NCBI GenBank assembly: GCA_000149265.1
Contig: CH003281.1
Span: 936,491 to 1,000,490 of the forward strand
Direction of reading: 5' to 3'
From: Ciona savignyi
Taxonomy: Eukaryota > Chordata > Ascidiacea > Phlebobranchia > Cionidae
DNA: 64,000 nt
The translations under genes were made by a program, and so were the position numbers. The notes under the pieces were generated by a model. That model made no database searches, had not been told where the DNA came from, and worked only from the letters and a program-made list of their open reading frames with translations. Numbering within the stretch: position 1 is the first letter of the stretch; each line of letters begins with the position of its first letter. Below, in pieces: positions 10,609 to 24,139 of the stretch.

Positions 10609-12372
10609 TTTTATTGATATTGCCACTTCCATTTTTATAGTTTTTGCATAACCTGCAATTATTTTGGTAATTTGATTATTGCTTTCATAATGCCTTAGTT
10701 AAAAATACATACTATTGTCAAGAATATCCATAGATAGCATATATGTTTTCGCAGAAAATAAACCAAAGAGGTATATTGTGTTTTAAGCCTGTTATAAGAA
10801 AATTATTCAACGAAATGCGTCATGGAAACTACCTTCCTTTGTCCGCAAAAAAACGACATTGTCTAGCTTTGTTACCGACCGTTGACCCACTTTTTATTTG
10901 GGGTTTTATTATTAACTTTGTTTTTGGCCGCCCTAGAAGGTAGTCTTTTTACTTAAACTTGATGATTTATCTTCATTATGCACCACACACTACATTCTTA
11001 CGTTCTGTTGCTATTTTAAAATGGCATTTAATAATCACCCTAACTAAACCCATTGCAAATCAACAATCTAAATTTGTTGACCGAGCTACCACATTATGCG
11101 CAGGCTTTCTTTTTTTCAGTGGTTATACTTGGCCTTGAAATTATTTTTTCTGTTCTGCTAGTGGTAAAGGAGAGAATAAAATACCAATTCTTGCACTGCT
11201 AAAGTATACATGTAGGCCAATGTGAACAAAGATATTAGGCTACTATTTTCTAAAACATTACGTCTAAATATACCAAAAATTTATTTATATTGATAAAAAG
11301 AAGGCGCGTGTGATACATTATACTTGCAGATATAAAAGAAAAAAAACTTTTATTAATCAAGCCCCGTTCAAGGACACAGAAAGTCATCCAGTAACATTAC
11401 ACTTATATAAACCGTAAAACACTTATCTTACAAATTTAAACCTATCTTAGCATTAACTTCATTGTAACGACTCAAATATTATCTCAAGTTTGCATACAGT
11501 TAGTTCTACCAAATGTCTCATCTTATGAGCACAGAGAAAGTTTAAAAGAGTAACACCATAATTTTAGCGGGAAGATTGCTGCAGAGAATTAAATAATTTG
11601 TGCTTTTTTACAAAATGATAAAACTTGAGATGGTCATATGGCTATAAATTCCTCGATTTCGCCGACGAAATCACTTCCGTGTTGGGGGTCTAGACTTCTA
11701 TTTTAAAAATCAGTTTACTTGAAAAATGTTTGTGGTTTTTTTGTCTGATATGACTTTAGCTCCCTTTTTTTAATAAAATAGGTGCGCTGTAATCGTCGTT
11801 TTTATTGTCCATGTAACATTATGAATTTCTACAGCTGTAAAAATAGCGTTTTTTCACCTTAAAGTCATCCTAAAAAAGAATTAGCAAAATTAAACAAATT
11901 AATTAGCAAAATTAAACAAATTTAGAAAATGAGACAGAGGTGGTTAGTAAGTGAGATAATTGGGACAACTAAATTTAAATGATTGGTTTCTGTTTAGTAC
12001 CCATTTTATATTGAACGCAGAGAAGAAATGAAAGAAACAAATCAAAATCAATGGAATTAATTAAATATATGATTTATATTGGAAATGAATAAACGCTTTA
12101 ACAAACCAGGTGGGAAAGAAAAAAAACTTTTTGTTAGTAGTACACTAAACGTGTTGCCCGAACCCAGCGCATTAATGGACCCATGAGTAAAATAACAGTA
12201 GACACATTAAACATGATGGACATTAATTTTAAAGGTAACCAAATAATCTACAACTAGCCATAAAGGTACTGGTCATCGGAAACGAGCTGGTTCGATGATA
12301 TCAAATTCCAAACGTTTTGCCATTCTCGCAGCAATCCGGAAGTGTGCTTTTTTGATTTGCATTAAAAAACTG

Positions 12373-12481
12373 TGTCAACTACATGTTTAACTGTGTCAAC
12401 CACATGTTTAACGAGTGTCAACCACATGTGTCAACCACATGTTTAACGACCACTATAGAGAGTGTCAACCACATGTTTAAC
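12373..12481 (+). repeat. Short tandem repeat, ~20-bp monomer
   Basis: GTGTCAACCACATGTTTAAC repeats about five times with small variations at the inner edge of the right foldback arm. Unit 2 has a single copy, so the expansion is specific to unit 1. Confidence 0.75.
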
Positions 12482-13687
12482 GACCACTATTTGTAAAAAC
12501 ATTTTGTATGCTATGTATTCATGCGAGCAGTGTCCCTAACTCCATAACCACAATTTGTATTTTCCGAGTAGGCCTATGTAGTTTGTTTCTACAAGCATAA
12601 ACGCAAGGGTCCCTGAGGTAACAATCCGATCTTGTTATTCATGTTCTTTACCAATGTATGTTATTGTCAGATATGCACACTCCATGTCCATGTTATCCAA
12701 CATTCCAGAAAGTTTGGTTTCTGCATATCTAGACCATGTGGTCTAACTAATTACAAAAATTAATTGTGATTCCATGACCTCTTCTGGTAGATGTCCAAGC
12801 CACAATACATGCCTGTCCAGCGTTTGATGAAAAAAAACGGACAAAACAATATGTGTCTCATTTTGGATTTCACCAAGAAGTTAATGGATAAACCAGATGG
12901 GCATGTAGTTTTGACAGATAATGCATCGGCCAAACCTCTGTTGACAATTTTTCCGATGGTCCCAAAGAAGTGATTTGTCCCGAACAGATTTAGAAGAAAC
13001 TTCCAAGAGTGTACACCTTCAACCGGTCAGCTTAAAAATCACCCCAGAAAGCTGAATTGCCATAGAAAATTACGAGAACCAATTCTACTCCATATCTCTC
13101 AAGAATGACTTCAATTACCTCATTTTGTCAAAATAGTATAAACATGGTAAATCACATTACCATTTATTGCAGGCCTTGGTTAACCGATGTTGCAATAAAG
13201 TTCGAAATTATAGTAACAAGTTCAACAAACTGATCAAATACCTGAAGCGAATTTAAATCCCAAGAAGTCTGATCAAACTTGCAATGATAAAGACATAGGT
13301 TCTTTAATTTAAATAAAAAATGTCTTGGCTTAACTTGGACTTACGTATGCGGTGATTTGGTCAACTTAACTTGATTACAACCCTGTTTATTTTAGTTTCA
13401 GGAGTAATCTTGGCGGGTTAAACCCACGTTGAAAAAAACGGTAATCTTTCCGTACCCTTAGTTTTTAGCTGATTATTTATATAGTTTGTGTTTTGAAGAT
13501 TTTTTTTTAATAACATGGGCAATTGTTTTGAATTAATATACAATTTGTTTGCATTGAAAGGCGATACGACATATTTACATTGTTGGCATTAGTTAAAATA
13601 ATTTCAGTGGTTTTGCATTGATAGCATCGTAATTACAGTTAAAGTGCGACATTTTACAGTAGCAGCTAGTAAGTATGACCGTTTCGT

Positions 13688-16600
13688 TTATCTCTCCTTC
13701 AATACAATGTTGTACCTGCTTGGTGCGTTTATCGCTCCTGGGTTGCAAGTAATCGGAGGATTAGGGTCATCTGGGTTTGGAAGGACAACAAACTTTTGAA
13801 GAATCGACACCAGAAAGAGGTATATCTCAATGCGGGCTAGGTTCTCCCCCAAGCAATTTCTGGGGCCAATGGAGAAAGGAACCACCCGGTTTAACATTAC
13901 AAGATTGCCATTCGTGTCAAGATGTCGTTCAGGTCTAAAAACATCTGGTTCGTCCCAATATTCTGGATCGTTGTGAACCCACCATAGATTGGAAATTATC
14001 TGTTGGAAATTTACCATAAGTTTTATTTGTCTCGTTTGAACAAATTTTCGGAAGTTTTATAATTTATTCATCTCGCTTCATTTACATTCTGGGAGTGTCG
14101 ATCCCGTTTCTACCACCCGAGATTTTGCAATACTAGTATATTAATGAAACTAGCTTGTTATGTATTTACCAAACGGGTTACAACACCAAGCTGAATAATT
14201 ATAGCCTCCTAAAAAGTTTTAACTTATGTTTGGTAACCTGATTTACGAAATTAATACGTGATTACGATTAACTTGTGTGGCTATGCAGTTTTAAACCGTC
14301 TCACAAATTTATTGTTGTGATAATTGTGCTGTTCTTTTTTAAATAATTGTGCGGTTCTTAAATATAACGAAGCATCGAAAGAGTAAACTAAACTAAAACG
14401 TAAATAATACGTAACTATTTTTAATATTTTTAATTATGTCAGAATTTGGGATTGAATAACAAACCAATATCAGAGAAGATTATATATATCCAGCTGGCTA
14501 TATACCGACCGAATAGCTCAATTAATAAGTCCATTGGTGGTCCACAAACAGCCAAAAAAGTGACTGGGCGGCAGTATCCCTCGAACAGCGGATTTGCGTG
14601 GAGGATGAAAGACGTCTAAAGCATATACATCACATTGCAAAAGCTGCAGTTAACCGACACTAAGTAATATAGCGGTTACCCTTGTGGTAACATTTCATCG
14701 TTTTTTACATTTACGGGGATAAATATTAAATTACCATCAATCCAACTTTACGAATTAATTTTGTTTAAAATGCATTCCGGAAATATCGTATTACCTCTGT
14801 GTGTTTAGGGATGAAGTATCCCATCAAGTTTACGTCCCCCTCTTGTATACGTCTGGGTATAGCCAAAGGCGTCACTGTCCGAATTCTGTAAGGTTTCTTG
14901 CAACACTGCTTTGGTATATGGGAAGATTCGTCTTTAGTGACAATTTACCGTCCCGACCTTTAAAATAATCGCAGTCAGCATTAAGTGGTTGACAAGGTGA
15001 TAGGATGCAAGGTGGTTAGTGCCAGTGATGGGATTCAAAATTTTAAGAACATGTTTTATTTTGTATCGTACTTACTAACAACAGCAGGTTCCCTAAAAGT
15101 TTTAATGTCTGTAATAAAGCAAAAATCGGATCGGTGATTATCCCGACGTTCCAAGAACAGGCTCGACCGTACCCATGCGAACCTCTTGAATACCATCACT
15201 GTGCAGTGCGTCGTCTTTCAACAAAGGTTTGCAGATTTGACCGTGATTGCTAGCTAGTAGGTTGAATTTTTGTGCAAGGCAAACGGACATTGGCGGAACC
15301 AAGTGAATAAAGGAATTCTATGTCTTCGGCAACCCGACGGTGGTCGCGAGGTATATTACGGTGAAGTTTGCTAAAATGATTCTTAACGTATTCGCGAGGT
15401 AATATAAGTAATGTCCTTTGATAACACCCTCTTGCTTTTAGGTTTAGGGAATAAAAAATTAAAACACGACAATATAGAAACAGTGTCTTAGTAAAATCTG
15501 GAATCTCCCAGTTCTTCATACCCATCAGGCTCTGCGCGCCTTACCAAGTTCGGCATCAATTTCCCGATGCACCTTGTCCTGTATTTCAGGATGCCTAATG
15601 AGGTAATAAAGTGCCCAGATGATGGTGCTAGTGCTTGTCTCAGTCCCAGCCACAAAGATATCTTTCAGGAAGTACAGGAGTTGCGTTTTCTGAAATGTGT
15701 TTGATTAGAGTATTGCTTCTCAAATGGTGCGCCACAGGAGTTAGCTAGGTTCGCCACACTTGCATTTTGTAAATTTACGACAGAGTGAGCATAGATATTA
15801 ACCTACTAAATGGTTAGTGTCTAGTTCGTTGCTTTTTATTGTAACGTTAGTTCTACATTTGTTACAGGATTTCTAGGGTTTCTCAGGACGCTGTCTTAAC
15901 GGCCTACCGTGAGACCAATTACAAGGGCTTGCAACGTTTTTGCTTTATAAAAATACTCATAGTTACGAAACAAATATAAAACTAATAAAGACGATCCGAT
16001 AATAAAAACAAGTCCGTACAGTTTGAAAGCCAAGAGAGAACTGATTTTTAGAAATATAAATTCGAAGACATCACGTTAATTACAACAGCACCGAACGTTG
16101 ATTACTTGAATACCCCGAGAGATAAAAACGTGCGTGTAAAAATAGGCAGGCAAGATAAAATGATTAAAAGGTGCAAAGGGTGTGAATTTCGTGTAAAATA
16201 AAAGGAAACAAACAAAAGGCGTAAAACAGTGAATTAAAATTGTATAACCAATGTGATATTTAAAGTGTATAAAAGGTGAATAAAATATATATAAAAACGT
16301 GTCAAAACATAACAAAATAAACGAGCCCCCGTGCGCGTTAGGCCCTACACATTAACTTCCGAAAAGCAAGAGCGTTCAAGAAACATTAATTTTGTTATGT
16401 GGAAAAGTCGGTGATGAAATTATTTAAATTAAACTTTGAATTTTCCATATTTTTCCTAAATTGTTTGAGTATTTAGCATATTGTTTTGACTTCCCGTGCA
16501 AGGTGCGCCCGTTCCTTTCCTAATTGGTCTCAGGTGCGCCACGAGGTCATATAGATCGAGAACCACTAGACCACAACTTTATACCAGAAAACCGCACGAA

Positions 16601-19600
16601 TAAAAAGTTACATTTACCCTTGTCTGACCGATTAGCTTGGCAGGTGTGGGCGTCGCCTTTTGTCCTTACTCAAGCACATTAGCGAACATTGAAACCCAGT
16701 GGATTATTGGGGTTTATCATATTAAAGAATTGGTTTAATCATACACAAATAGCTTAGGCAACTCCGACGAAAGATAAGTACTTTGACGATTGCACTTGTG
16801 TTAACAATTCATCTTTTCTCATTAAAAATTAAAAATTCTATGCACGATCTCAACCCTCCATTTACGTAATGCTGAATTTGGCGGTTAAGGGCCTACCTCA
16901 AAGGTGGGACGTTTTCGCTGCATTTCACTAATAAAGAGATCCACCAGATCACGTGGGTGAGCTGCGTCATGGTCTTTTTCATGCTGCTCGAGTGCAGCAG
17001 CGAATATTTCTGAGATAAGGTATATTGACCAAGAAGCAAGTTTGATATTCCTACATGACTGCAGTCACATATTGTTTTATCGCGTTTTTTTTTCTTTTAT
17101 TTCTTTTTTTTTCGTCAAACACTTGACAGGCATAACATGTCGTCCCGACATCTACCAGACGGAATAATGGAATTGTAATGAAACTTTGTCAGTAATTAGA
17201 CAACATGATCTAGATATGCACAAACCTAAATTTCGGGTGATAAATCTAGGGAAATTCTCCTGAGAATTTAAAAAAAGAACGGTACTTTTTTCTAAAAAAT
17301 TGGCTTTAACTGATTTTACAATTAGAAAAAATAAAAAAATTTACCGAGGGAAATACCCTAAAAACAAGAATTTGTTCTCAAATCATGATTTTGATAGGCA
17401 TAGCATGTCGCCCCGACATGTACCAGAATGTATAATGAAATCGTAATGAAACAGCATGTCGTTGGTATCTTGAGTAAAACCATTTATTTGACTGGTTCAA
17501 CAAAGGATGTAGCCATGTTTTTTGCGGTATCCAACGTATTACAATAGCTCCGGTAACCAGAGTTTGAACACGAGGTAACCGAACGATTTTCTGTGTAATA
17601 ACGCCCTCTGCGCCATTCCGACCATGGGGATATGTATGACTCAGTAAGTATAAGTATTCTTTTCTAAAAGGTGATTTACCGTTGCCAAGGCGAATTCCTT
17701 CATTCATAACCTTCATGCGTTTTTTCATGAACGGGAAAAACCGACACCATGGCAATACAAAGAGAAGGGAGTATAAAATGCCGTCTCGTCGGATCCTAGT
17801 AAGTCAGAAATCACATTTATCGCTACTTTGGTATCTATGAAACTGAAGTTAGAAAGAACACTGTCGAGCCAGTTTGGTAAGCAGATCTAAATTTGTATAC
17901 TTAAAGGGGTTAACGATCAACTTGTTATAATTCAACGAAAAATGTGTATAGTGTTGGTGAAATTTTTATTTAAATTAGACAAATTTTGCGCTTGCGCATT
18001 AAAAAGAGGCGTCGGTTTCTCCAGAAAAAAATGGGTAACTATTTTGTTTTGGTTTTGGTATACTATACTAAGAGGGTGGGTATATTACCACATATATTTA
18101 TTGCCCGCCCTACTAGAAATAACATTACTATTCTACTGCGCATGTGCAGTATTCGTACGCTTAGACTAATAAAGTTTAAATAACATATATACAATGATCA
18201 TGTTTATTCCCGTGAGAAAACGCAAGGGGGTTAACACACGAGCAATCGTCAGATCACCTCGCGTCCATCGTCGATTTACTTAGGCGACTACAGTGTGTTG
18301 TGTACGAATTAGACGTTCCTTCAGAGAGTATTAACAATCCTATGATAACACAAAGAATTTAAATTCATTAAAACACAAATGTTTTTCTTAATGAGCATCA
18401 ATGCGAAAATGCTATAACCCGAAATTTTCCGTGCATAAAATTAAAATATTTAATCCTTTAATATTTTTCTGGATAACCGACAACAACGTAAAAAAACTCC
18501 CACAAGAAAAATAAATTGTCTTTGTGTGTAATTTAAAATAGAAACAATCTTAATTAAACTCTATATTTGTTGTGTCGCAAAAGGTGTCAATCGTTTAAGT
18601 CGGGGGTTACTCGGTCAGATCATCTGTCAATCTAAATTGCTAATCTCACCCTTCAATAATTTCCACGACATAAGCTTGTAACCTTTCGTTCCCTTCTTCG
18701 CATTTCTCTTGCATAATGATTCCGTCGATGACGTTGGCCACCGCAAATATCAGTGGTGTCTGCACAGTGAATGTTATATTAATATTTACCACAAAACGCT
18801 CAATTCATTTCAAAGGAATGTATATGCATTGATCTCGTGAGGTTTTTGGTTGGGGTCTAGTATTTTTCTCAGTTAAGAAGCCTCAAAAAGTCAAATGATT
18901 TTTTTCATTTTTAAACAAATATAAGTTAGTTATACATACTTATTCACTATGGGCGCCCCAAACCTTTACTAAGTAAGAATGTTACATTGTTTTCGGACAA
19001 TTACAATAAACATGTTTATAAACACGCCAAAACGGTTGGCGATTTTTGGCTTCAGATGAAGCCACATAAAGATCACGAGTAAATGATGTTGTGTAAGTTG
19101 CAACGTGTATTAAAGTGTCATCTCAACCAAAAAACAAGAAGCAGAAATGGATTAAATTTGACTTTAGGAATGATTTAATCTTCAAAAACTGTTTGCAAAG
19201 GTGTATTGCATTTTGTAACTAAATAAATTACCTCAATGTTAAATGGTTTTTCATCTTTTGAACGAAACACTTCGATAAGATGGGCAGATTCTTCTAGTAC
19301 TCGTTGTTCGTATGTTTTGCCGTGCACTCCAGCCCTAGTGGCAAATAGTACAAGAAATAGTAGAATTATTAAATTAGTGTAGCAAAAATGCAAGACTTTT
19401 TAAACATACATAACATTGCTAGCCTATAATAGATTTTAAAAATATTGATATAAGATAAAAATGAAAAAGATGAAAAAGTCGTGTGATTTGTACTTAGCTG
19501 TAAGTTTGGAAGAATCTATTTAAACGATACTTGAATCTACTAGATCTATATACAATGTCCGTTAAATTAGTTAGTCAAGATGAAATTCTAACCCAGCACT

Positions 19601-20707
19601 GTCTTACCAAAACCTATGGCTCCATTATTAATTCAATGCAACAGAACAAAGGGGAAAATCTCATATACATTTTTACATAAAAGGGGACTTAGTGACCTTA
19701 TAAACATGCCTATAATAATATGTAAAACCTGAATTCAAAAGTGCATTTACACTATACTTATTCTTTGTTAACTTATAAGTTTTCCAGAATAAAATTTAGA
19801 ACCATTTATTTTTTATGATATTAACGTTTTTTTGGAATAAAATGTTAGTAACTTTGTACCAATATAATTTTATGCTTTAAATTTTGTCAAAACGCAAATT
19901 TATTGAATTCATTGATTAATTATTGATGCGTGTAATAAAACCTCCAAATTTACCCGGCTAGAGCCCTAATTCCGAACTTTCGTTGAATCCTCCACTTTTC
20001 CCCTTCAACAAACAATATTCCGTGTCCATTGCTTGACAGGTTGGTGAAAAAGTTGTGGACGCGACCGTTAAACTTGTCTCCCTGGTTAATCAAAGCCTGT
20101 AAAGAAATAAATTTGTTCATACTTTATACCCAACATGCCCTTCTAGTTAAACACAGTTTTTAAACAGTTTTAAAGTGATTTTTTAACGTTAAAAAGTCCG
20201 ATTTTAACAGAAAATTACAATATTCTTAGACACTTAAGCTTAGAATGCACGATGTAAAGTTAAAACGGTGGCTAAGGCCGTTTTCCTGTATATCATTTAA
20301 GAGTATATGTATCTGTTACTATTTCGCTGCTTTTCTTTATATTATACGTGTGGAATGATGATATGTGATTTCGGCGGCACATTAAATATTCGTTTATTTT
20401 TAGCTATAGGTGGTAATCGTGTAAACAAAACTCGTACCTCCTCGATTGCTTCGTAACTATTTAAAACCACAACCCGCGTCTGTCCAAGGTAAACTGTGAA
20501 TATCGGACCGTACTTCTTGGACCATTTCGTGAAAGTCAACTCTGCTAACGTATCCATAAAAGGAAGACAACCAAGAATAGGTACACCAGTTGGTCCTGGT
20601 GGAAGGTTCTTGTATTTCTGCTTATGCCAACGATATATCATCATAACTGCAAGCAGTACTACAAGAACACTTGTCGTGTAGCCTTGACATATTTCTAACA
20701 GAGACAT
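13688..20707 (-). CDS. CYP2-type cytochrome P450, copy 2 (exon 8 disrupted)
   Basis: Nearly identical to copy 1. Exons: 20707-20438, 20096-19954, 19334-19232, 18759-18650, 17795-17680, 17009-16897, 15689-15545, 14957-14795, 13999-13688, with stop TAA at 13690-13688. The intended product is 489 aa with N-terminal anchor, PPGP hinge, AGTETS I-helix, RPER and haem loop FSIGPRNCLG. Exon 8, which carries the K-helix ExxR, is 163 nt against 158 in copies 1 and 3. The surplus comes from four small insertions (extra C, TA, A and G), so no open frame crosses the exon. A possible AATAAA lies at 13391-13386. Since another stretch of this copy (24,150-24,270) shows the same kind of single-base surplus, base-call error is a serious alternative to true loss of function. 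Confidence 0.88.
14455..14780 (+). other. Ancestral intron 8 segment kept in P450 copy 2, lost from copy 1
   Basis: Homologous to 27,270-27,555 in copy 3 intron 8 (shared TTCAGCTGG/TCCAGCTGG, AAAGCATATACA, CACATTGCAAAAGCTGCAGT, TTGTGGTAAC, ACGGGGATAAA). It ends in a SINE family A tail. Copy 1 jumps straight from GGGATTGAA to ATATCGTATT near 708-710, so about 320 bp was deleted there. Confidence 0.7.
15710..16569. mobile_element. hAT-like MITE in P450 copy 2 intron 6, interrupted by the solo LTR
   Basis: Same element as at 1643-2011, with a better preserved right end (reverse complement CTAGTGGTTCTCGATC). The solo LTR at 15860-16349 is nested inside it. Confidence 0.55.
15860..16349 (+). mobile_element. 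Young solo LTR (LTR retrotransposon fossil) in P450 copy 2 intron 6
   Basis: A 490-bp insertion present in copy 2 and absent from the matching site of copy 1 (empty site CATT at 1789-1792). It starts TGTTACAGG, ends CCCTACA and is flanked on both sides by the 4-bp duplication CATT (15856-15859 and 16350-16353). It carries a TATA-like GTATAAAAGG near 16,267 and AATAAA just after, supporting plus orientation. No coding part is present, so it is a solo LTR; family not determined (4-bp duplication, TG..CA ends). It post-dates the unit 1/unit 2 duplication and sits inside an older hAT-like element. Confidence 0.75.
17120..17470. repeat. ~330-bp repeat monomers in P450 copy 2 intron 5
   Basis: Copy of the 2560-2900 block, with the same paired GACAGG/GATAGG markers about 265 bp apart. 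Confidence 0.6.
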
Positions 20708-21459
20708 ACTAGCTAGCTTATAGTTCGACCTGAATGAAAATGTAGAAAATAAATATTGCCCCATTGAGGCATAATATATTTATTTTAAAATACAGTATTA
20801 AATAAAAGAAGCGAATATGCCATGCTTCGATGATTGGTCAAATTAAACGTTACTTAATGCTTTACGCTAATCGTGCAATACTAGAAAAACATTTCCCATG
20901 TCTAATTTAAACAAAACGGGAACAAAAATATACTAAAATGCTTCTTGCACGCATATACATATAAAAGATTTTTTTTCTGCCGGTCAGCACATTTGTTAAT
21001 TATTGGACCGTTAGACGAATATGCAACCAATGTCACATATCAGTAAGAAACCGTATGTTGTTAATTTATGTGACGCGTGGATATTTATTCCGCACGATGG
21101 CGTAAATACTCGATTGCAACACTTATGACACTGATGGATTATAACGCGCGTTGTACGATCGTGTGGACGAATGGTTAACGCTACCGATAATATAACGACT
21201 TACATACAAAAAAGGTCTTAATAACTTAACAACGGACCTGTTATGGATTCGAAACTGAGCCCGGTTAAAAAAGATTGACTAATGCGCGGGTAAATCATTC
21301 ACGATTTGAGCAGCTAGCGGACGGATATATTATGTCAGCCGCCAGCAGTTTTGCGTCTGCAGTTAAAAGGCTCGTGCAAGTTTGCGGATACGTCACCGGG
21401 CGACCAAACTCCAATAAGCTTTAGAACCATAAAAGTTCTTCGTAGAGAATAATTATGAA

Positions 21460-22590
21460 AGTTATTGGTAAAGCTAAATTTTCCAACGAATAAACTAGTA
21501 GGCATAGCAGAATTAAGAGGTAAACTGCTGGATGCTGCTTGTACAAAGCGGGAGTTTGCATTGCAAAATTACGAGAAGCTGTTCGAAGAAGATAGCACTT
21601 ATACGCTGTAAACATGTACGTACCCGACAGAATATCAATTGCTATTGGGTCGACGCCGATAATCCTACCAGGCGAGACAATTTAAAGGAACACCATGGAA
21701 AAGTGTTATCGAGGTTAGACAAAAAAGGTATGCAGACTGGCCAAAGAATAGTCATTATGAACAAGGACGACCTGGAAAAGAAGCCAATTCTCAGTTACAT
21801 TGTGGTTGAAGCACACGAAATTTACGTGAGTTACAAAGGACAAAGCCAACCTGTAAACAGCAAGGAAGCGGGGCATGAGTTTGTTTGTAAGCTGCCCCAA
21901 GCGAAACACAGCAACAGAGTTTCCCGCGCTTTTATGTCTCGGATGCAAAGTATAGGCGTGGGTGTTGGCGTCCGGAAGCAAATTTCACTACTGGAAATGT
22001 AGAACCGACTACTGAGAATTAGAAATCGTGTTCAGTTGAAGGATACTTAAGTTACGACGAAGGAGCTAGAAAGCTAAGTTTGTTGCCTAATAATAAGGAC
22101 TTTATTGAATACATTAGGCTTATATCGGCAATTCAAAAGTACTCAAGGATGTTTCAACTGATATTAAGATCCCGGAGCTGGGGTACAGTACGACTGTAGC
22201 GGATATTGTCCTGGCAAAATGTCAAACTGTCAAAAATATTTACAGTTTGATCTATGAACACTTACAAATACGGCCAAGAAAAACATTAAATGGGTTAAAG
22301 ACACAAACGCCATAACCCCACCCACCGAATCATGGGTAAATATTTATAAAACTCCTTTTACTGTACACTTGAGTCTAGACTCCGCTCATTTCAGATTAAA
22401 CTCAATCTAATAGCTATAGTCACAAATGCATTCTTTATAAATTTGGGAAAGTCGACTCGGATCTTTGTGTTTTCTGTAAAGGGAATAAAGAAATGTTGTT
22501 TCATATTTTTTGCGAATGCCTAGAAGTCATTAAATAATGGGAGAACGTAAGGGCATGGATTTGTACCAATTTACGATTACCGCTAGTGGT
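21460..22590 (+). mobile_element. Decayed LINE remnant, unit 2 copy
   Basis: Duplicate of the 6,940-8,040 element, with the same ORF1-like block (RLDKKGMQTGQRIVIMNKDD, then KPILSY, YKGQ and KEAGHEFVCKLPQ) and the same ORF2 tail (NIYKTPFTVHLSLDSAHF in broken frame). It retains about 50 bp near 22,028-22,078 that unit 1 has lost. Unit 3 has no copy, so insertion came after unit 3 split off, or unit 3 lost it. Confidence 0.6.
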
Positions 22591-23214
22591 CGGTAACACA
22601 AAAAAGTTGTTCGGATTCCTCGGAAATGTGACCGATACATATACCGACAACTAAAAACGGTCCTTGTGACTAGCCCGACCTGGGTTCGAAACTTGGCTAG
22701 TTAAAAAAATGCAACCATTGGGAAAAAGGCACAGTAGGTCGAGGTTCCCTACCGTGGAGATGTCTCTTCCACCATGCTTGATATCCTAGGTGGTGTGCGA
22801 TCCACTTGTACATATGTGGGGGCTTCAAAACTCAAGGAGCTCAGCCGACGCACCACATTTATCAGAGTTACTCAGCAGTGGAACCAAATTTATGGAAATT
22901 AGGAGATTTAAAAAAAAAACTGTTTAAACATGCACAAATTCAATTTCAATATGCACAAGTGCCTGGTTGAAACCAGTTTTGGAAGCATGATTCATGTCTA
23001 AGTTTTATTGCCTCCTTTCAATCATCCTTTGGTGCTTTGTTTGCCGTAATAAACGACATCATGTTGAAATCTTTAGTTAAAAAATTAATCAATAAACAGC
23101 TATTCGAAAAGCAAACAGTCGAAAAATATAATAAATTCATAGCTATTCTTTGCAGTAAAGGCGTATGATTCTCATGAGAAATGCCACATCTATGAGCTAA
23201 ATTCTCAAAGTTCT

Positions 23215-24080
23215 ATTCTCTGTTATATTCGATACAAATTTGGTATGTGTGACACTTAGTGAAAAAGTTACAAATTTATATTTCTAGCTTAATGCCAAAA
23301 AAAATTACAACTCCAGGGGAATTCCCCTGGGACGTTACAAACCAAAACGGTATTTTTTTCTAAAAAAATTGACTTTTTTGGGCATAACGCTTGAACGGCT
23401 GTTTCTAATTTGAATCAGATTTTCTAAAATGTAAGTGCATTAGTCACTGATTTAACACTTTAAAGAAATAAAAAATATACCTAGGGAAATACCTTAAAAA
23501 TAGGATTTTGTTCTCAAATCATAATTGTGACAAGCATGCCATATCGCCCCTACATCTACCCAAAGTAGTAGTAAAATCGCAATGAAAATATGACATTTAT
23601 ATAAGAACATGGTCTAGATATGCAGAAATCAAAATTTTGGGTAATAAATCTAGGGGAATTCCCTTGAGACGTTAAAATGCAAAAGTTTTTTTTTCCAATA
23701 AATTAGCTTTTTGGGGCATATAGCGCTTAAACGGCTGCTCTAACTTTAATCAGATTTTGTGAAATGTTAGACCATTAGACAGTATGTGCCAATTAAAAGA
23801 ACAAAAACATTTACTTAGGATAATTACGTTAAAAACGAAGTTATGTTCTGAATTATGATTGTGACAGGCATGCCATATCGCACTGACATCTCCAACAAGG
23901 AGTCGACAAATCAGATTAAAACTTTAAGAATTGTTACATAACATGCACCCTTATATGTAAAAACAGAAACTTATCTACTAAACCTAGGGGAATTCCCTAA
24001 AACCATGAAAAACTAAATCGGGCTGTTTTGGCAATTTAGCTTCATTTTACTTCAGCGCTTGAAACGAAGGTTTTATTTAA
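23215..24080 (+). repeat. Tandem array of ~335-bp repeats, unit 2 intergenic
   Basis: Duplicate of 8640-9500, with AGGGGAATTCCC-type markers near 23,316, 23,652 and 23,987. Inverted fragments are at 25,740-25,930. Confidence 0.7.
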
Positions 24081-24139
24081 AACATTTGTGGTGAATATGT
24101 TCGTAAATTTAAGACGTTTATTCTTTTTTTAACTACACA

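Larger units (their letters stand above)
9585..12625. repeat. Large inverted repeat (foldback-like) in unit 1 intergenic DNA
   Basis: The left arm (~9,590-9,780: GGGACCCATGCGTTTATGC, then GGTTTACAAATAGTGG and GTGGTTGACACTCT) is the reverse complement of the right arm (~12,415-12,620: AGAGTGTCAACCACATG, CCACTATTTGTAAA, CATAAACGCAAGGGTCCC). The ~335-bp repeats extend the symmetry outward on both sides. About 2.6 kb separates the arms. Unit 2 has the same pair at ~24,140-24,345 and ~25,535-25,710. Unit 3 keeps only a right-arm relic (35,510-35,690). Confidence 0.65.

Noticed and set aside
17378-17755. 125-codon minus frame as a separate gene
   Set aside because: It runs from P450 copy 2 exon 5 into the adjoining intron; only 17,680-17,795 is coding.
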